Source: an uncultured Chitinophagaceae bacterium (lineage in GTDB: Bacteria > Bacteroidota > Bacteroidia > Chitinophagales > Chitinophagaceae). Taken from it: a DNA stretch of 32,397 bases. Numbering within the stretch: the stretch's first letter is position 1; each line of letters starts with the position of its first letter. A model generated the notes under the pieces. That model was given only the letters and a program-made list of their open reading frames with translations, made no database searches and was not told the origin of the DNA. The translations under genes and the position numbers were made by a program. This document shows, piece after piece, positions 7,797 through 15,383 of the stretch. The stretch covers positions 1 through 32,397 of the forward strand of contig CALCEA010000125.1 of NCBI GenBank assembly GCA_937900675.1, read 5' to 3'.

Positions 7797-8195
7797 CTAC
7801 TTCTTATAAGGTTCAATTAAGTCCCAAAGATTTCCATATAAATCTTTGAATACAGCAACGGTTCCGTAATCTTCCACATGAGGTTCAATAGTAAATTCAA
7901 CACCCTTTGATTTATAATTATTATAGTCTCTATAAAAATCATCTGTATATAAGAATAAAAATACTCTTCCTCCAGTTTGATAGCCAATATGTTTTTCTTG
8001 TTCTGGTGTAGCGGCTTTGGCTAACAATAAATGACAACCATTTTCTGCACCAGTCGGCTGAACCATTACCCATCTTTTAGTTTCTGATAAAATAGTATCT
8101 TCTATTAATGTAAAACCAAGTGTATTGGTATAATAAGCAATGGCTTCATCATAATCTCTTACTACTACAGCGATATGTGCTAAATGTTGTTTCAT
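7797..8195 (-). CDS. VOC (glyoxalase/bleomycin-resistance) superfamily protein
   Basis: A single 132-residue VOC domain with two beta-alpha-beta-beta-beta modules. Candidate metal ligands are His7 (LAHIAV), His55 (CHLLL) and Glu128 (DLIEP), which matches the H/H/E arrangement of extradiol dioxygenase- and epimerase-like members. The C-terminal DLYGNLWDLIEP is a strong family signature. The substrate cannot be assigned: glyoxalase I, resistance protein and epimerase functions are all possible. It converges on the PaiB-like gene with a 5-base gap. A -7 element sits directly upstream of the ATG. Confidence 0.88.
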   Translation of the reverse strand: MKQHLAHIAVVVRDYDEAIAYYTNTLGFTLIEDTILSETKRWVMVQPTGAENGCHLLLAKAATPEQEKHIGYQTGGRVFLFLYTDDFYRDYNNYKSKGVEFTIEPHVEDYGTVAVFKDLYGNLWDLIEPYKK

Positions 8196-8199
8196 ATTT

Positions 8200-8207
8200 C
8201 AAATGTA
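8200..8207 (-). promoter_or_regulatory. -7 promoter element for the VOC gene
   Basis: The minus strand reads TACATTTG, a perfect TAnnTTTG match, ending only 4 bases before the ATG at 8195-8193. A start site about 5-7 bases downstream would give a nearly leaderless transcript. No good -33 element is visible at the normal distance. Confidence 0.45.
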
Positions 8208-8257
8208 CAATTATTTGGAAGCTTTGATTTATCTTCAACCAAGTTTAAAGATAGTTT

Positions 8258-8875
8258 ATGGCTAACACTAAGAATTTGATTTTTGATTTAGGCAATGTAT
8301 TATACGATATCGATTTTGTAAAAATGTATAAAGCCTTTGAGCAATTAGGTATTCCTAATTTTGAAAATCATTTTACTCTCAATAAATCGGATCAGATATT
8401 TTTTGATTTAGAAAAAGGCTTTATCAATGAAGCAGCGTTTTGCAATGGTTTTAATGCTTTATATCAATTAAATCTAAGTCATCAACAAATCATTGATGCT
8501 TGGAATGCCTTATTAGTAGGTTATAGAAAAGAGAGTATCGATTGGGTAAAAGCGCATAATAGTCAATATGCCACTTTTTTATACTCCAACACCAACCAGA
8601 TTCATTATGATCAGTTTATCCCACAATTTGAGCGTGAAATAGGCGGAAAATTCGAAAATCTCTTCAAAACGCCCTATTATTCTCATAAAATGGGTCAAAG
8701 AAAGCCAGATCCGGCCTCTTTTCAGTTTATTTTAGACAAAGAAGGGTTGAAAGCCGAGGAAACCATTTTCATTGATGATAATGAGCCCAATATTATTGCT
8801 GCTGCCTCGGTGGGGTTACAGGTTTTGTATTTACAGCCAGGAATGAGGGTAGAAAAGGACTTGTTAATTGGTTAG
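8258..8875 (+). CDS. HAD superfamily hydrolase, subfamily IA (YihX-like phosphatase)
   Basis: The 205-residue protein has the four HAD motifs: nucleophile Asp10 in IFDLGNV, Ser110 in FLYSNTN (motif II), Lys149 in QRKPD (motif III) and Asp173-Asp174 in FIDDNE (motif IV). The DLGNV form of motif I, with Gly at the usual acid/base Asp position, is typical of YihX-like sugar-phosphate phosphatases. An alpha-helical cap lies between motifs I and II (about 18-95). It is cytosolic and likely dephosphorylates a small sugar phosphate or similar metabolite; the substrate is unknown. Its TAG abuts the stop of DUF4834 on the other strand with no gap. Confidence 0.88.
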   Translation: MANTKNLIFDLGNVLYDIDFVKMYKAFEQLGIPNFENHFTLNKSDQIFFDLEKGFINEAAFCNGFNALYQLNLSHQQIIDAWNALLVGYRKESIDWVKAHNSQYATFLYSNTNQIHYDQFIPQFEREIGGKFENLFKTPYYSHKMGQRKPDPASFQFILDKEGLKAEETIFIDDNEPNIIAAASVGLQVLYLQPGMRVEKDLLIG

Positions 8876-9124
8876 TTATTTCTTCTTAACTTCCTCAAAA
8901 TCAATGTATTCTGCATCTTCTGTTTCCACTTTGGGCTTATTTGCCTGGGTTTGTTGTTGTTGGTAATGGGCATTTTGTTGCTCCTGAGCCTTTCTAGCAG
9001 CCTCTTGCATTTTCTCCATATTTTGGCGAACTGATTTTACCCCATTGCTTACTGGCACTACTATTTCAAAGATTACCTTATATAAAAAGTAAATCAATAG
9101 GCCGTATAATAACATCTTCATCAT
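8876..9124 (-). CDS. DUF4834 family small membrane protein
   Basis: This 82-residue protein has an N-terminal membrane segment (about 3-24, LLYGLLIYFLYKVIFEIVVPV), an amphipathic Gln/Ala/Lys-rich middle (about 33-62) and the acidic ending EDAEYIDFEEVKKK, which is the mark of DUF4834. The family is found in Bacteroidota and has no known function. The Gln-rich part is probably a coiled coil or disordered. Two tandem Met codons (9124 and 9121) are possible starts. It is divergent from the rimP operon with a 120-base shared region, and its stop abuts that of the HAD gene. Confidence 0.75.
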   Translation of the reverse strand: MMKMLLYGLLIYFLYKVIFEIVVPVSNGVKSVRQNMEKMQEAARKAQEQQNAHYQQQQTQANKPKVETEDAEYIDFEEVKKK

Positions 9125-9154
9125 GGCACAAAAATACGGCTATAGCCAATATTA

Positions 9155-9186
9155 TTGGGTTATTTCATCCCGTTTTATTACCTTTG
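9155..9186 (+). promoter_or_regulatory. rimP-nusA-infB operon promoter
   Basis: A -33 TTG at 9155-9157 and a -7 TACCTTTG at 9179-9186 are separated by 21 bases, in good agreement with the Bacteroidota sigma-A consensus TTG/TAnnTTTG. The predicted start near 9191-9195 gives a leader of about 50 bases ahead of the rimP ATG at 9245. The -7 element lies inside a possible in-frame extension of rimP, which argues against the longer start. Confidence 0.65.
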
Positions 9187-9207
9187 TTCCAGAATAAGCA
9201 AAGAAAT

Positions 9208-9240
9208 GAAGGGAACGAAGTCGTTCCCTTCTTCTTTTTC
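9208..9240 (+). promoter_or_regulatory. terminator-like hairpin in the rimP leader
   Basis: GAAGGGAACGA (9208-9218) pairs perfectly with TCGTTCCCTTC (9221-9231), and a pyrimidine-rich stretch ending in CTTTTTC follows up to 9240, five bases before the rimP ATG. With a minimum four-base loop the stem is ten pairs. It could terminate early transcripts, or mask or present the start region. An ATG at 9206-9208, in frame with rimP, overlaps the stem. The operon encodes NusA, itself a hairpin-dependent termination factor, which makes autogenous control possible but unproven. Confidence 0.55.
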
Positions 9241-9244
9241 AAAC

Positions 9245-9715
9245 ATGGAAGTAAACGATTTAAAAGCAAGAGTATTAGAAATTTTGGAACCTCTTTTAGC
9301 AGAGGAGCCAGACTATTTCTTGGTATATATTAAGGTGAAGCCAGGGCATATTATTAAAGTATTCTTAGATGGCGATAATGGATTACCTATTGAAAAGTGC
9401 ATCTATTTTAACCGAAAATTATACAAAGCAATAGAGGAAGCTGCATGGTTCCCTGAGGGAGATTTTGCTTTAGAGATTTCATCTCCTGGTGTAGATGAGC
9501 CATTATTGTTTAAAAGACAGTATACCAAAAACATCGGCAGAAAAGTAGCAGTTACTTTAAATGACGATACTATAAAAGAAGGTGTGTTGACCACTGTTGC
9601 GGAAGAAGATATTATTATTGAGTATACAGAAGGGAAGGGAAAGAAAGCAGTGACTCAACAATTATTAATACCATTTGAGAATATTAAATCAACTATAGTT
9701 CAAATTCAATTTTAA
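9245..9715 (+). CDS. rimP: ribosome maturation factor RimP
   Basis: RimP helps assemble the head of the 30S subunit. The chosen ATG at 9245 gives 156 residues, the usual size. The N-terminal alpha/beta domain contains VKPGHIIKVFLDGDNGL and the conserved SSPGVDEPL motif (about residues 78-87), followed by a C-terminal SH3-like barrel. A 30-residue in-frame extension to 9155 is rejected because it overlaps the promoter and has no family similarity. It is the first gene of rimP-nusA-infB, an order conserved widely in bacteria, and nusA starts 38 bases downstream. Confidence 0.95.
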   Translation: MEVNDLKARVLEILEPLLAEEPDYFLVYIKVKPGHIIKVFLDGDNGLPIEKCIYFNRKLYKAIEEAAWFPEGDFALEISSPGVDEPLLFKRQYTKNIGRKVAVTLNDDTIKEGVLTTVAEEDIIIEYTEGKGKKAVTQQLLIPFENIKSTIVQIQF

Positions 9716-9753
9716 CAAATCATCAAGCGAATAGCTTGAAAAAAAATTATGTT

Positions 9754-11004
9754 ATGGCAAGTATAAATTTGATAGAAGCGTTCCAAGAGTTTAAAGACGC
9801 AGAAAGCATAGATCGTCCTACGATGATGAAAGTTGTAGAAGATGTATTTAAGACTTTATTGAGAAAAAAATACGGCAGTGACGAAAACTTTGATGTTATC
9901 GTTAACGCTGAAAAAGGTGACTTGGAAATTATTCGCCGTCGTGAAATCAGACCTGATGACGATGTAGATAATCCATTAGCTGAAGTTTCTTACTCTGACG
10001 CAATCAAGATAGAGCCTGACTTTGAGATCGGTGAAGAATTATTGGAAGAAGTAAATATTTATGATTTTGGTCGTCGTGCAATCTTAGCTGCAAAGCAAAC
10101 TTTAGCATCTCGTATCAATGACTTAAAGAAAAATGCTTTAGTAAAGAAGTACTCTGATAGAATTGGTGAAATTATCAACGCAGAGATTTATCAAGTATGG
10201 AAGAAAGAAGTATTGTTATTAGATGAAGAAGGGAATGAATTGATTTTACCAAAGACTGAACAAATTCCTCAAGACTTTTTTAAGAAAGGTGAAAATATTA
10301 GAGCGGTTATTGCTAGAGTAGATATGAAAAATAATACTCCAGTAATTATCTTATCTAGAACTAATCCATTGTTCTTAGCTAAATTATTAGAAATTGAAGT
10401 ACCAGAAATTTTTGATGGTTTAATTACCATTAAGAAAATTGTTCGTGAACCAGGTGAGCGTGCAAAAGTAGCAGTTGAATCTTTTGATGATCGTATTGAT
10501 CCAGTAGGTGCTTGTGTGGGTATGAAAGGTTCACGTATTCATGGTATTGTAAGAGAATTGAAAAATGAAAATATTGATGTAATTAATTACACTACGAATA
10601 CTCAATTATTAATTCAGCGTTCATTAACTCCTGCAAAAATTAGTTTCATGAATATTAATTCAGAAACAAAGCGTGCAGAAGTTTATTTACAAGCTGATCA
10701 AGTTTCTTTAGCAATTGGTCGTAGAGGTGTGAATATCAAATTGGCTTCTGAATTAACAGGATACGAATTAGATGTTTACAGAGAAGATCAAGAAGTTTTA
10801 GAAGAGTTTGATATTGATATGGACGAGTTCACAGACGAAATTGAACCATGGGTAATTGATGAGTTCAAGCGAGTAGGTTGTGATACAGGTAGAAGTGTAT
10901 TAAAATTAAGCGCTGAAGAATTAGAAAGAAGAACAGACTTAGAAAAAGAAACGATTGAAGAAGTTCGTCGAATCTTACAAGAAGAGTTTGACAAAGGTGA
11001 ATAG
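9754..11004 (+). CDS. nusA: transcription termination/antitermination factor NusA
   Basis: NusA binds RNA polymerase and nascent RNA to control pausing, termination and antitermination. From ATG 9754 it is 416 residues: an N-terminal polymerase-binding domain (about 1-125), an S1 domain (about 130-195), and two KH domains (about 200-345), with the GACVGMKGSRI and AIGRRGVNIKLA GxxG-type loops visible. A short helical tail (EELERRTDLEKETIEEVRRIL) ends the protein. The long acidic repeat region of E. coli NusA is absent, as expected in this phylum. A TTG six codons upstream is rejected in favour of the ATG at MASINLIEAFQEF, the usual family start. Confidence 0.96.
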   Translation: MASINLIEAFQEFKDAESIDRPTMMKVVEDVFKTLLRKKYGSDENFDVIVNAEKGDLEIIRRREIRPDDDVDNPLAEVSYSDAIKIEPDFEIGEELLEEVNIYDFGRRAILAAKQTLASRINDLKKNALVKKYSDRIGEIINAEIYQVWKKEVLLLDEEGNELILPKTEQIPQDFFKKGENIRAVIARVDMKNNTPVIILSRTNPLFLAKLLEIEVPEIFDGLITIKKIVREPGERAKVAVESFDDRIDPVGACVGMKGSRIHGIVRELKNENIDVINYTTNTQLLIQRSLTPAKISFMNINSETKRAEVYLQADQVSLAIGRRGVNIKLASELTGYELDVYREDQEVLEEFDIDMDEFTDEIEPWVIDEFKRVGCDTGRSVLKLSAEELERRTDLEKETIEEVRRILQEEFDKGE

Positions 11005-11019
11005 CCTTTGAAATAAAAG

Positions 11020-11058
11020 TATATTTGTATTAGGTTACTAGTTCCGTCAAATCGGGAC
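11020..11058 (+). promoter_or_regulatory. possible internal promoter and hairpin ahead of infB
   Basis: TATATTTG at 11020-11027 is a perfect TAnnTTTG -7 match, but the nearest upstream TTTG motifs (11007-11010 and 10987-10990) are at poor distances. Downstream, GTTCCG (11041-11046) can pair with CGGGAC (11053-11058) with one G-T wobble and a TCAAAT loop, ending 13 bases before the infB ATG. It is weak on both counts and could be chance, but these are the only features in the 67-base gap. Confidence 0.3.
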
Positions 11059-11071
11059 AAAAAACAATAGA

Positions 11072-13918
11072 ATGTCAGAATTGAAACTACCAAGACTGTT
11101 AGCAGCTGCTAAAGAATTTAATATCGGTCAAGATACCTTGATTGAATTCTTGAGCAAGAAAGGTTTTCCTAAGGATGATCTAAAGCCAACGGCTAAATTA
11201 ACGGAAGACCAGTATTATGCTTTGCAAGCAGAATTTCAAAGTGATAAAGTTGCAAAGAACAAAGCAGACCATGTTGAGTTACCTAAAGGTGCTGCAGCTA
11301 CTGCAGATAAAAAAGCAACTGCAACTGAAGCAGCAAAGCCTGCTAAAGAAGTTAAGAAAGAAGTTGTAAGTGAAGAAGCTCCAAAGGTAACTAAAAAAGC
11401 AAAAGAGGAAGCACCTGCTGCTCCAGTGGAAGCAGTGAAGATTGAAGCTCCAGAAGTAGAAGCACCGAAAGTGGTTAATAAAATTGATTTATCATTAATT
11501 GATTCATCCACTAGACCAAAGAAATCTGCTAAGAAAGCTGCTGAACCTGCTCCTGAAACATCAAAAGTTGAAGAAGCACCAAAAGCAACTAAGAAAGTAG
11601 AAGCTCCAAAAGTTGAGCCAACTCCTCCACCTGCTCCTGTGGATCATTCTATTGCACCTGAAAATGTGCATGGAGAGATTACCAATATTCAGGCGGATAA
11701 ATTAACCGGTCCAAAAATTTTGGGTAAAATTGATTTACCTATTAATAGTGATACAAGACCTAAACCTTTAAGTCAGGAAGAAAAACGAGTTCGTAAGCGT
11801 ATTCCGGTTCAAGGTGGCGGCAATCGTCCACAAGGCGGCGGTGGTGCTCCACAACAAGGTGGCGGCAATCGTCCTCAAGGTGGTGGTGGTTATCAAGGTA
11901 ACCGTCCTCAAGGCGGAGGTTATCAAGGTAATCGTCCAAACAATCGTCCTGGACAAGGTGGTGGTAGAAGAAATGCTCCACAAACTGCTGAGCAAAAAGA
12001 AATCGATCAAAAAGCAATTCAAGATAAGATCAAAGAAACTCAAGCAAAACTATCTGGACAAGGTGGTAGAGGTAAGAGTTTGAAATCTAAATACAGAAGA
12101 GCAAAAAGAGAAGAAGCTGCAGAAAACGAACAAAACGAAATCACAGATAATAAGTTACAAGTAACTGAATTTGTAACGGTGAGTGAGTTAGCAAGTTTAA
12201 TGGATGTGAGCTTTGCAGATATCATTAGCAAGTGTATGAATTTAGGTATAATGGTTTCCATTAACCAAAGATTAGACGCGGAAGTAATTGAATTAGTAGC
12301 AAGTGAATTTGGATTTGAAGTAGAGTTTGTTGGATTAGAAGAAGCGGAGGAAATGGATGAGGAAGAAGAAGCAGATGATTTAGCTAATTTAACAGAGCGT
12401 CCTCCAATTGTTACAATCATGGGTCACGTTGACCACGGTAAAACATCTTTATTGGATTATATCCGTAATGCCAATGTAGTAGCAGGTGAGGCCGGTGGTA
12501 TCACTCAACATATTGGTGCTTACGAGGTAACCTTACCTAATGGAAAAGCAATTACTTTCTTAGATACTCCAGGTCACGAAGCCTTCACGGCGATGCGTGC
12601 TCGTGGTGCTAAAGTAACTGACATCTCTATTATTGTAGTAGCTGCGGATGACGCAGTGATGCCACAAACAAAGGAAGCTATCAGTCACTCTCAAGCTGCA
12701 AATGTTCCAATGATTTTTGCGGTGAATAAAATTGATAAAGACGGAGCGAATCCACAAAAAATATATGAGCAATTATCTCAAATGAATATTTTAGTGGAAG
12801 CTTGGGGTGGTAAATTCCAAAACCAAGAATTATCTGCTAAACAAGGTTTGAATGTAGATTCACTTTTAGAGAAAGTATTATTAGAAGCTGAATTATTAGA
12901 TCTTAAAGCAAATCCAAATAGAGAAGCAACAGGTACTATTATTGAAGCCTCTTTAGATAAGGGTCGTGGATATGTAGCAACAATCCTTGTTCAAAACGGA
13001 ACCTTGCGTCAAGGTGATTTAATTTTATCTGGACAGTTCTATGGTCGTGTTAAAGCGATGTTCAATGAGCGTAATCAAAGAATTGAAGTAGCTCCGCCAT
13101 CTACACCAGTAGTGATCTTAGGTTTAAATGGTGCACCACAAGCGGGTGAGAAGTTCAAGGTTTACGAAGATGAATCTGAAGCAAAAGAATTAGCAACCAA
13201 GCGTTCTCAATTATTAAGAGAACAAGGCTTGAGAACAAGAAAGCATATTACATTAGACGAGATTGGTCGTCGTTTGGCTTTAGGAAACTTCAAAGAATTA
13301 AATATCATCATCAAAGGTGATGTGGATGGTTCTGTGGAGGCCTTAAGTGACTCTTTACAAAAATTATCTACTGAAGAAATTGCTGTAAGAGTGGTATTAA
13401 AAGGTGTTGGTCAAATCTCTGAATCTGATGTATTGTTATCTGCTGCATCTGACGCTATCATTATTGGTTTTAATGTAAGACCAAGTATGCAAGCCAATAG
13501 ATTAGCAGAAGCAGAAGGCGTGGAAATTAAAATGTACTCTATTATCTATAACGCTATTGACGAAATCAAGAGCGCGATGGAAGGCATGTTGGAGCCGAAG
13601 ATTCAAGAGAAGATTGTTGCCAATGTAGAAGTTAGAGAAGTGTACAAGTTTGATAAAGCAACTGTTGCAGGTTGTTATGTATTAGACGGAAAAATTTCTA
13701 GAAATAGCAAGATTCGTATTATTAGAGATGGTATCGTAGAATATCCTAAAGGAGAAGGCCAAGCAGCTGAATTAGGTAGCTTGAAGCGCTATAAGGATGA
13801 TGTGAAAGAAGTTTCTTCTAATATGGAATGTGGTTTAACGATTAAAAACTTCGCAGACTTAAAACCAGGTGATATCGTTGAAGCCTTTGAAGAAGAAGAA
13901 GTTAAACGTACTTTATAA
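11072..13918 (+). CDS. infB: translation initiation factor IF-2
   Basis: IF-2 is the GTPase that brings initiator tRNA to the 30S subunit and promotes subunit joining. The protein has 948 residues. A first IF2_N domain lies at about 4-50 (LPRLLAAAKEFN), then a Lys/Ala/Glu/Pro-rich linker (about 65-235), a Gly/Gln/Pro/Arg/Asn-rich segment at 247-300, and a second IF2_N domain at about 365-425. The G domain carries GHVDHGKTS (451-459), DTPGHEA (from 498) and NKID (552-555), followed by domains II-IV, with the C2 fMet-tRNA-binding domain at the end. All GTPase motifs are intact. It is followed by a terminator at 13933, so the rimP-nusA-infB unit ends here. Confidence 0.97.
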   Translation: MSELKLPRLLAAAKEFNIGQDTLIEFLSKKGFPKDDLKPTAKLTEDQYYALQAEFQSDKVAKNKADHVELPKGAAATADKKATATEAAKPAKEVKKEVVSEEAPKVTKKAKEEAPAAPVEAVKIEAPEVEAPKVVNKIDLSLIDSSTRPKKSAKKAAEPAPETSKVEEAPKATKKVEAPKVEPTPPPAPVDHSIAPENVHGEITNIQADKLTGPKILGKIDLPINSDTRPKPLSQEEKRVRKRIPVQGGGNRPQGGGGAPQQGGGNRPQGGGGYQGNRPQGGGYQGNRPNNRPGQGGGRRNAPQTAEQKEIDQKAIQDKIKETQAKLSGQGGRGKSLKSKYRRAKREEAAENEQNEITDNKLQVTEFVTVSELASLMDVSFADIISKCMNLGIMVSINQRLDAEVIELVASEFGFEVEFVGLEEAEEMDEEEEADDLANLTERPPIVTIMGHVDHGKTSLLDYIRNANVVAGEAGGITQHIGAYEVTLPNGKAITFLDTPGHEAFTAMRARGAKVTDISIIVVAADDAVMPQTKEAISHSQAANVPMIFAVNKIDKDGANPQKIYEQLSQMNILVEAWGGKFQNQELSAKQGLNVDSLLEKVLLEAELLDLKANPNREATGTIIEASLDKGRGYVATILVQNGTLRQGDLILSGQFYGRVKAMFNERNQRIEVAPPSTPVVILGLNGAPQAGEKFKVYEDESEAKELATKRSQLLREQGLRTRKHITLDEIGRRLALGNFKELNIIIKGDVDGSVEALSDSLQKLSTEEIAVRVVLKGVGQISESDVLLSAASDAIIIGFNVRPSMQANRLAEAEGVEIKMYSIIYNAIDEIKSAMEGMLEPKIQEKIVANVEVREVYKFDKATVAGCYVLDGKISRNSKIRIIRDGIVEYPKGEGQAAELGSLKRYKDDVKEVSSNMECGLTIKNFADLKPGDIVEAFEEEEVKRTL
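11810..11971 (+). repeat. in-frame degenerate repeat encoding a Gly/Gln/Arg/Pro/Asn-rich linker in IF-2
   Basis: The DNA consists of imperfect direct repeats based on CAAGGTGGCGGC and GGTAATCGTCCT, encoding units such as QGGGNRP and YQGNRPQGGG, covering IF-2 residues 247-300. The region is in frame and sits between the charged linker and the second IF2_N domain. Such tracts are length-variable and probably disordered. It also produces long open frames on other strands, which are artefacts of the repeat. Confidence 0.8.
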
Positions 13919-13932
13919 TAAAATTAAGAATT

Positions 13933-13963
13933 AGCACTTGGGTTAGACGCCCAGGTGCTTTTA
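13933..13963 (+). terminator. rho-independent terminator after infB
   Basis: AGCACTTGGG (13933-13942) pairs with CCCAGGTGCT (13950-13959) with one wobble and a seven-base loop, followed by a short T run. It begins 15 bases after the infB stop. The T tract is brief, so it may leak into the downstream parvulin gene. Confidence 0.75.
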
Positions 13964-13968
13964 CTTTG
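13961..13968 (+). promoter_or_regulatory. possible -7 element for the SurA-like gene
   Basis: TTACTTTG matches TAnnTTTG except at the second base and lies 18 bases before the ATG at 13987, overlapping the tail of the infB terminator. It would give a very short leader. No -33 element is clear. Confidence 0.3.
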
Positions 13969-13986
13969 TATACTAATTTAAATTGA

Positions 13987-15372
13987 ATGAAATTACATAG
14001 AGTTGTTTTAAGCATTTTGTTTGTAACTGTAACAGTTATTGCACAAGCGCAGGTTAAAAAAGTAATCGCAGATAAGATTGTGGGTGCGGTGGGCGATAAA
14101 TATATTTTAAAATCAGATATAGACAATGCCATTGCAGACTATAAAAGACAAGCACAAGGACAGGAAGGTGCTGTCATTCCTAGTGTGTGCCAAGTTTTAG
14201 AAGGTCAATTAATCAGAAAAGCATTGGTGCTTCAGTCTGAAAAAGATTCTTTGGTGGTTACTGACGAAGAAGTAGAGAACATGATTGATACTAAGATCAG
14301 AAGATTTATTGCGGAGTTTGGCTCTAAAGAAGCCTTGGAAGAAATTGCAGGCAAATCTATTTTTCAATTAAAAGAAGATTTCCGAATGCCCATTAAAGAA
14401 CAAAAATTGGCACAGGACATGCAAGAAAAAATTGTAGAGAAAATTAAAATCACTCCTAATGAAGTAAGACAATATTATAATAAGATTTCAGTAGATAGTC
14501 TTCCATTGTATGAGAGTGAGGTTTCTATTGCTCAGATTATTATTCATCCCAAGGCCAATCGTGATATTGAAGAGTATGTGATAAGTCAATTATTGGGATA
14601 CAGAAAACAAGTGGAAGCAGGTATTAATACATTTGATCAGTTAATTAAATTATACTCTGAAGATCCAGGTGCTAAAGAAAATCTAGGGGTATATAATTTA
14701 AATAGAAATGAAAGAAATTTTGATCCAGCGTTTATGGCCGGCTCGTTTAGATTAAAAGATGGACAAATTTCGGCACCCATTAAATCTAAATTTGGATACC
14801 ACTTAATTCAATTGATTTCTAGATCTGGTGACGATGCAGTAGTAAAGCATATATTAAGAATACCGCCTATCACTAATGATGAAATTAATGAAACAAAACA
14901 TTTGTTAGATAGTATTAAAAAAGAAGTTTTAGCAGGTAGATTAATTTTTGGCGAGGCAGTGAATAAGTATAGCGATGATGAGGGAAGTAAATTTAGCGGG
15001 GGATCTATCACAGGTAACGATGGTTCAGCTTATGTAAATTTGGATCAATTAGACAAGGATATGATTATGGTGGTGAAGAATATGAAGCCAGGAGAAATTT
15101 CTGAACCACAAGTGTATGTAGATGAAAGAGGTAGAAAAACAGTTCGTTTAATTTATTTTAAAGAACGCTCAGCGCCTCATAAAGAAAATTTAAAAGAAGA
15201 TTATAATAAGGTATCTGTTCGAGCTTTGGAAGAAAAGAAAGCAAAAGCTATGGAAGCATGGTTTAAAGAACACATCAACAATTACTATATTTATTTAGAT
15301 CCAGAATACAATGTTTGTAAAGAATTAGTGGACTGGAATAAAGTAGCGAATAATATTATTAAGGTTAATTAA
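13987..15372 (+). CDS. SurA-like periplasmic peptidyl-prolyl isomerase (parvulin chaperone)
   Basis: This 461-residue protein has a signal peptide (about 1-22, hydrophobic LSILFVTVTVIAQA with a likely cut near AQA-QV). An N-terminal SurA-type chaperone domain (about 30-165) has the opening VGAVGDKYILKSDI. Two parvulin rotamase domains follow at about 175-280 and 284-395; the first contains FGYHLIQL and the second VVKHILRI. A short C-terminal helix returns to the chaperone core. It should assist folding of outer membrane proteins in the periplasm. The first parvulin is a better match to family motifs than the second, as in SurA. It starts behind the infB terminator and is 11 bases ahead of the PurF-like gene, so the two may share a transcript. 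Confidence 0.88.
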   Translation: MKLHRVVLSILFVTVTVIAQAQVKKVIADKIVGAVGDKYILKSDIDNAIADYKRQAQGQEGAVIPSVCQVLEGQLIRKALVLQSEKDSLVVTDEEVENMIDTKIRRFIAEFGSKEALEEIAGKSIFQLKEDFRMPIKEQKLAQDMQEKIVEKIKITPNEVRQYYNKISVDSLPLYESEVSIAQIIIHPKANRDIEEYVISQLLGYRKQVEAGINTFDQLIKLYSEDPGAKENLGVYNLNRNERNFDPAFMAGSFRLKDGQISAPIKSKFGYHLIQLISRSGDDAVVKHILRIPPITNDEINETKHLLDSIKKEVLAGRLIFGEAVNKYSDDEGSKFSGGSITGNDGSAYVNLDQLDKDMIMVVKNMKPGEISEPQVYVDERGRKTVRLIYFKERSAPHKENLKEDYNKVSVRALEEKKAKAMEAWFKEHINNYYIYLDPEYNVCKELVDWNKVANNIIKVN

Positions 15373-15383
15373 GATATACTTCA

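Noticed and set aside
9155..9244. Upstream in-frame extension of rimP
   Set aside because: It overlaps a well-formed promoter and hairpin and shows no RimP similarity; ATG 9245 gives the usual length.
9736..9753. TTG start six codons upstream of the chosen nusA start
   Set aside because: The ATG at 9754 begins the conserved NusA N-terminus and is the stronger codon.
11810..11971. Possible CRISPR-like or satellite repeat
   Set aside because: Repeats are imperfect, short-period and in frame with a Gly-rich protein tract; there are no unique spacers.
11760..12083. Long open frames on both strands across the infB repeat region
   Set aside because: They are other-frame readings of the repetitive linker, have low-complexity composition, and lie inside an intact infB.
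12040..12420. 126-codon minus-strand open frame
   Set aside because: It is antisense to infB, and its serine runs reflect the acidic codons of IF-2.
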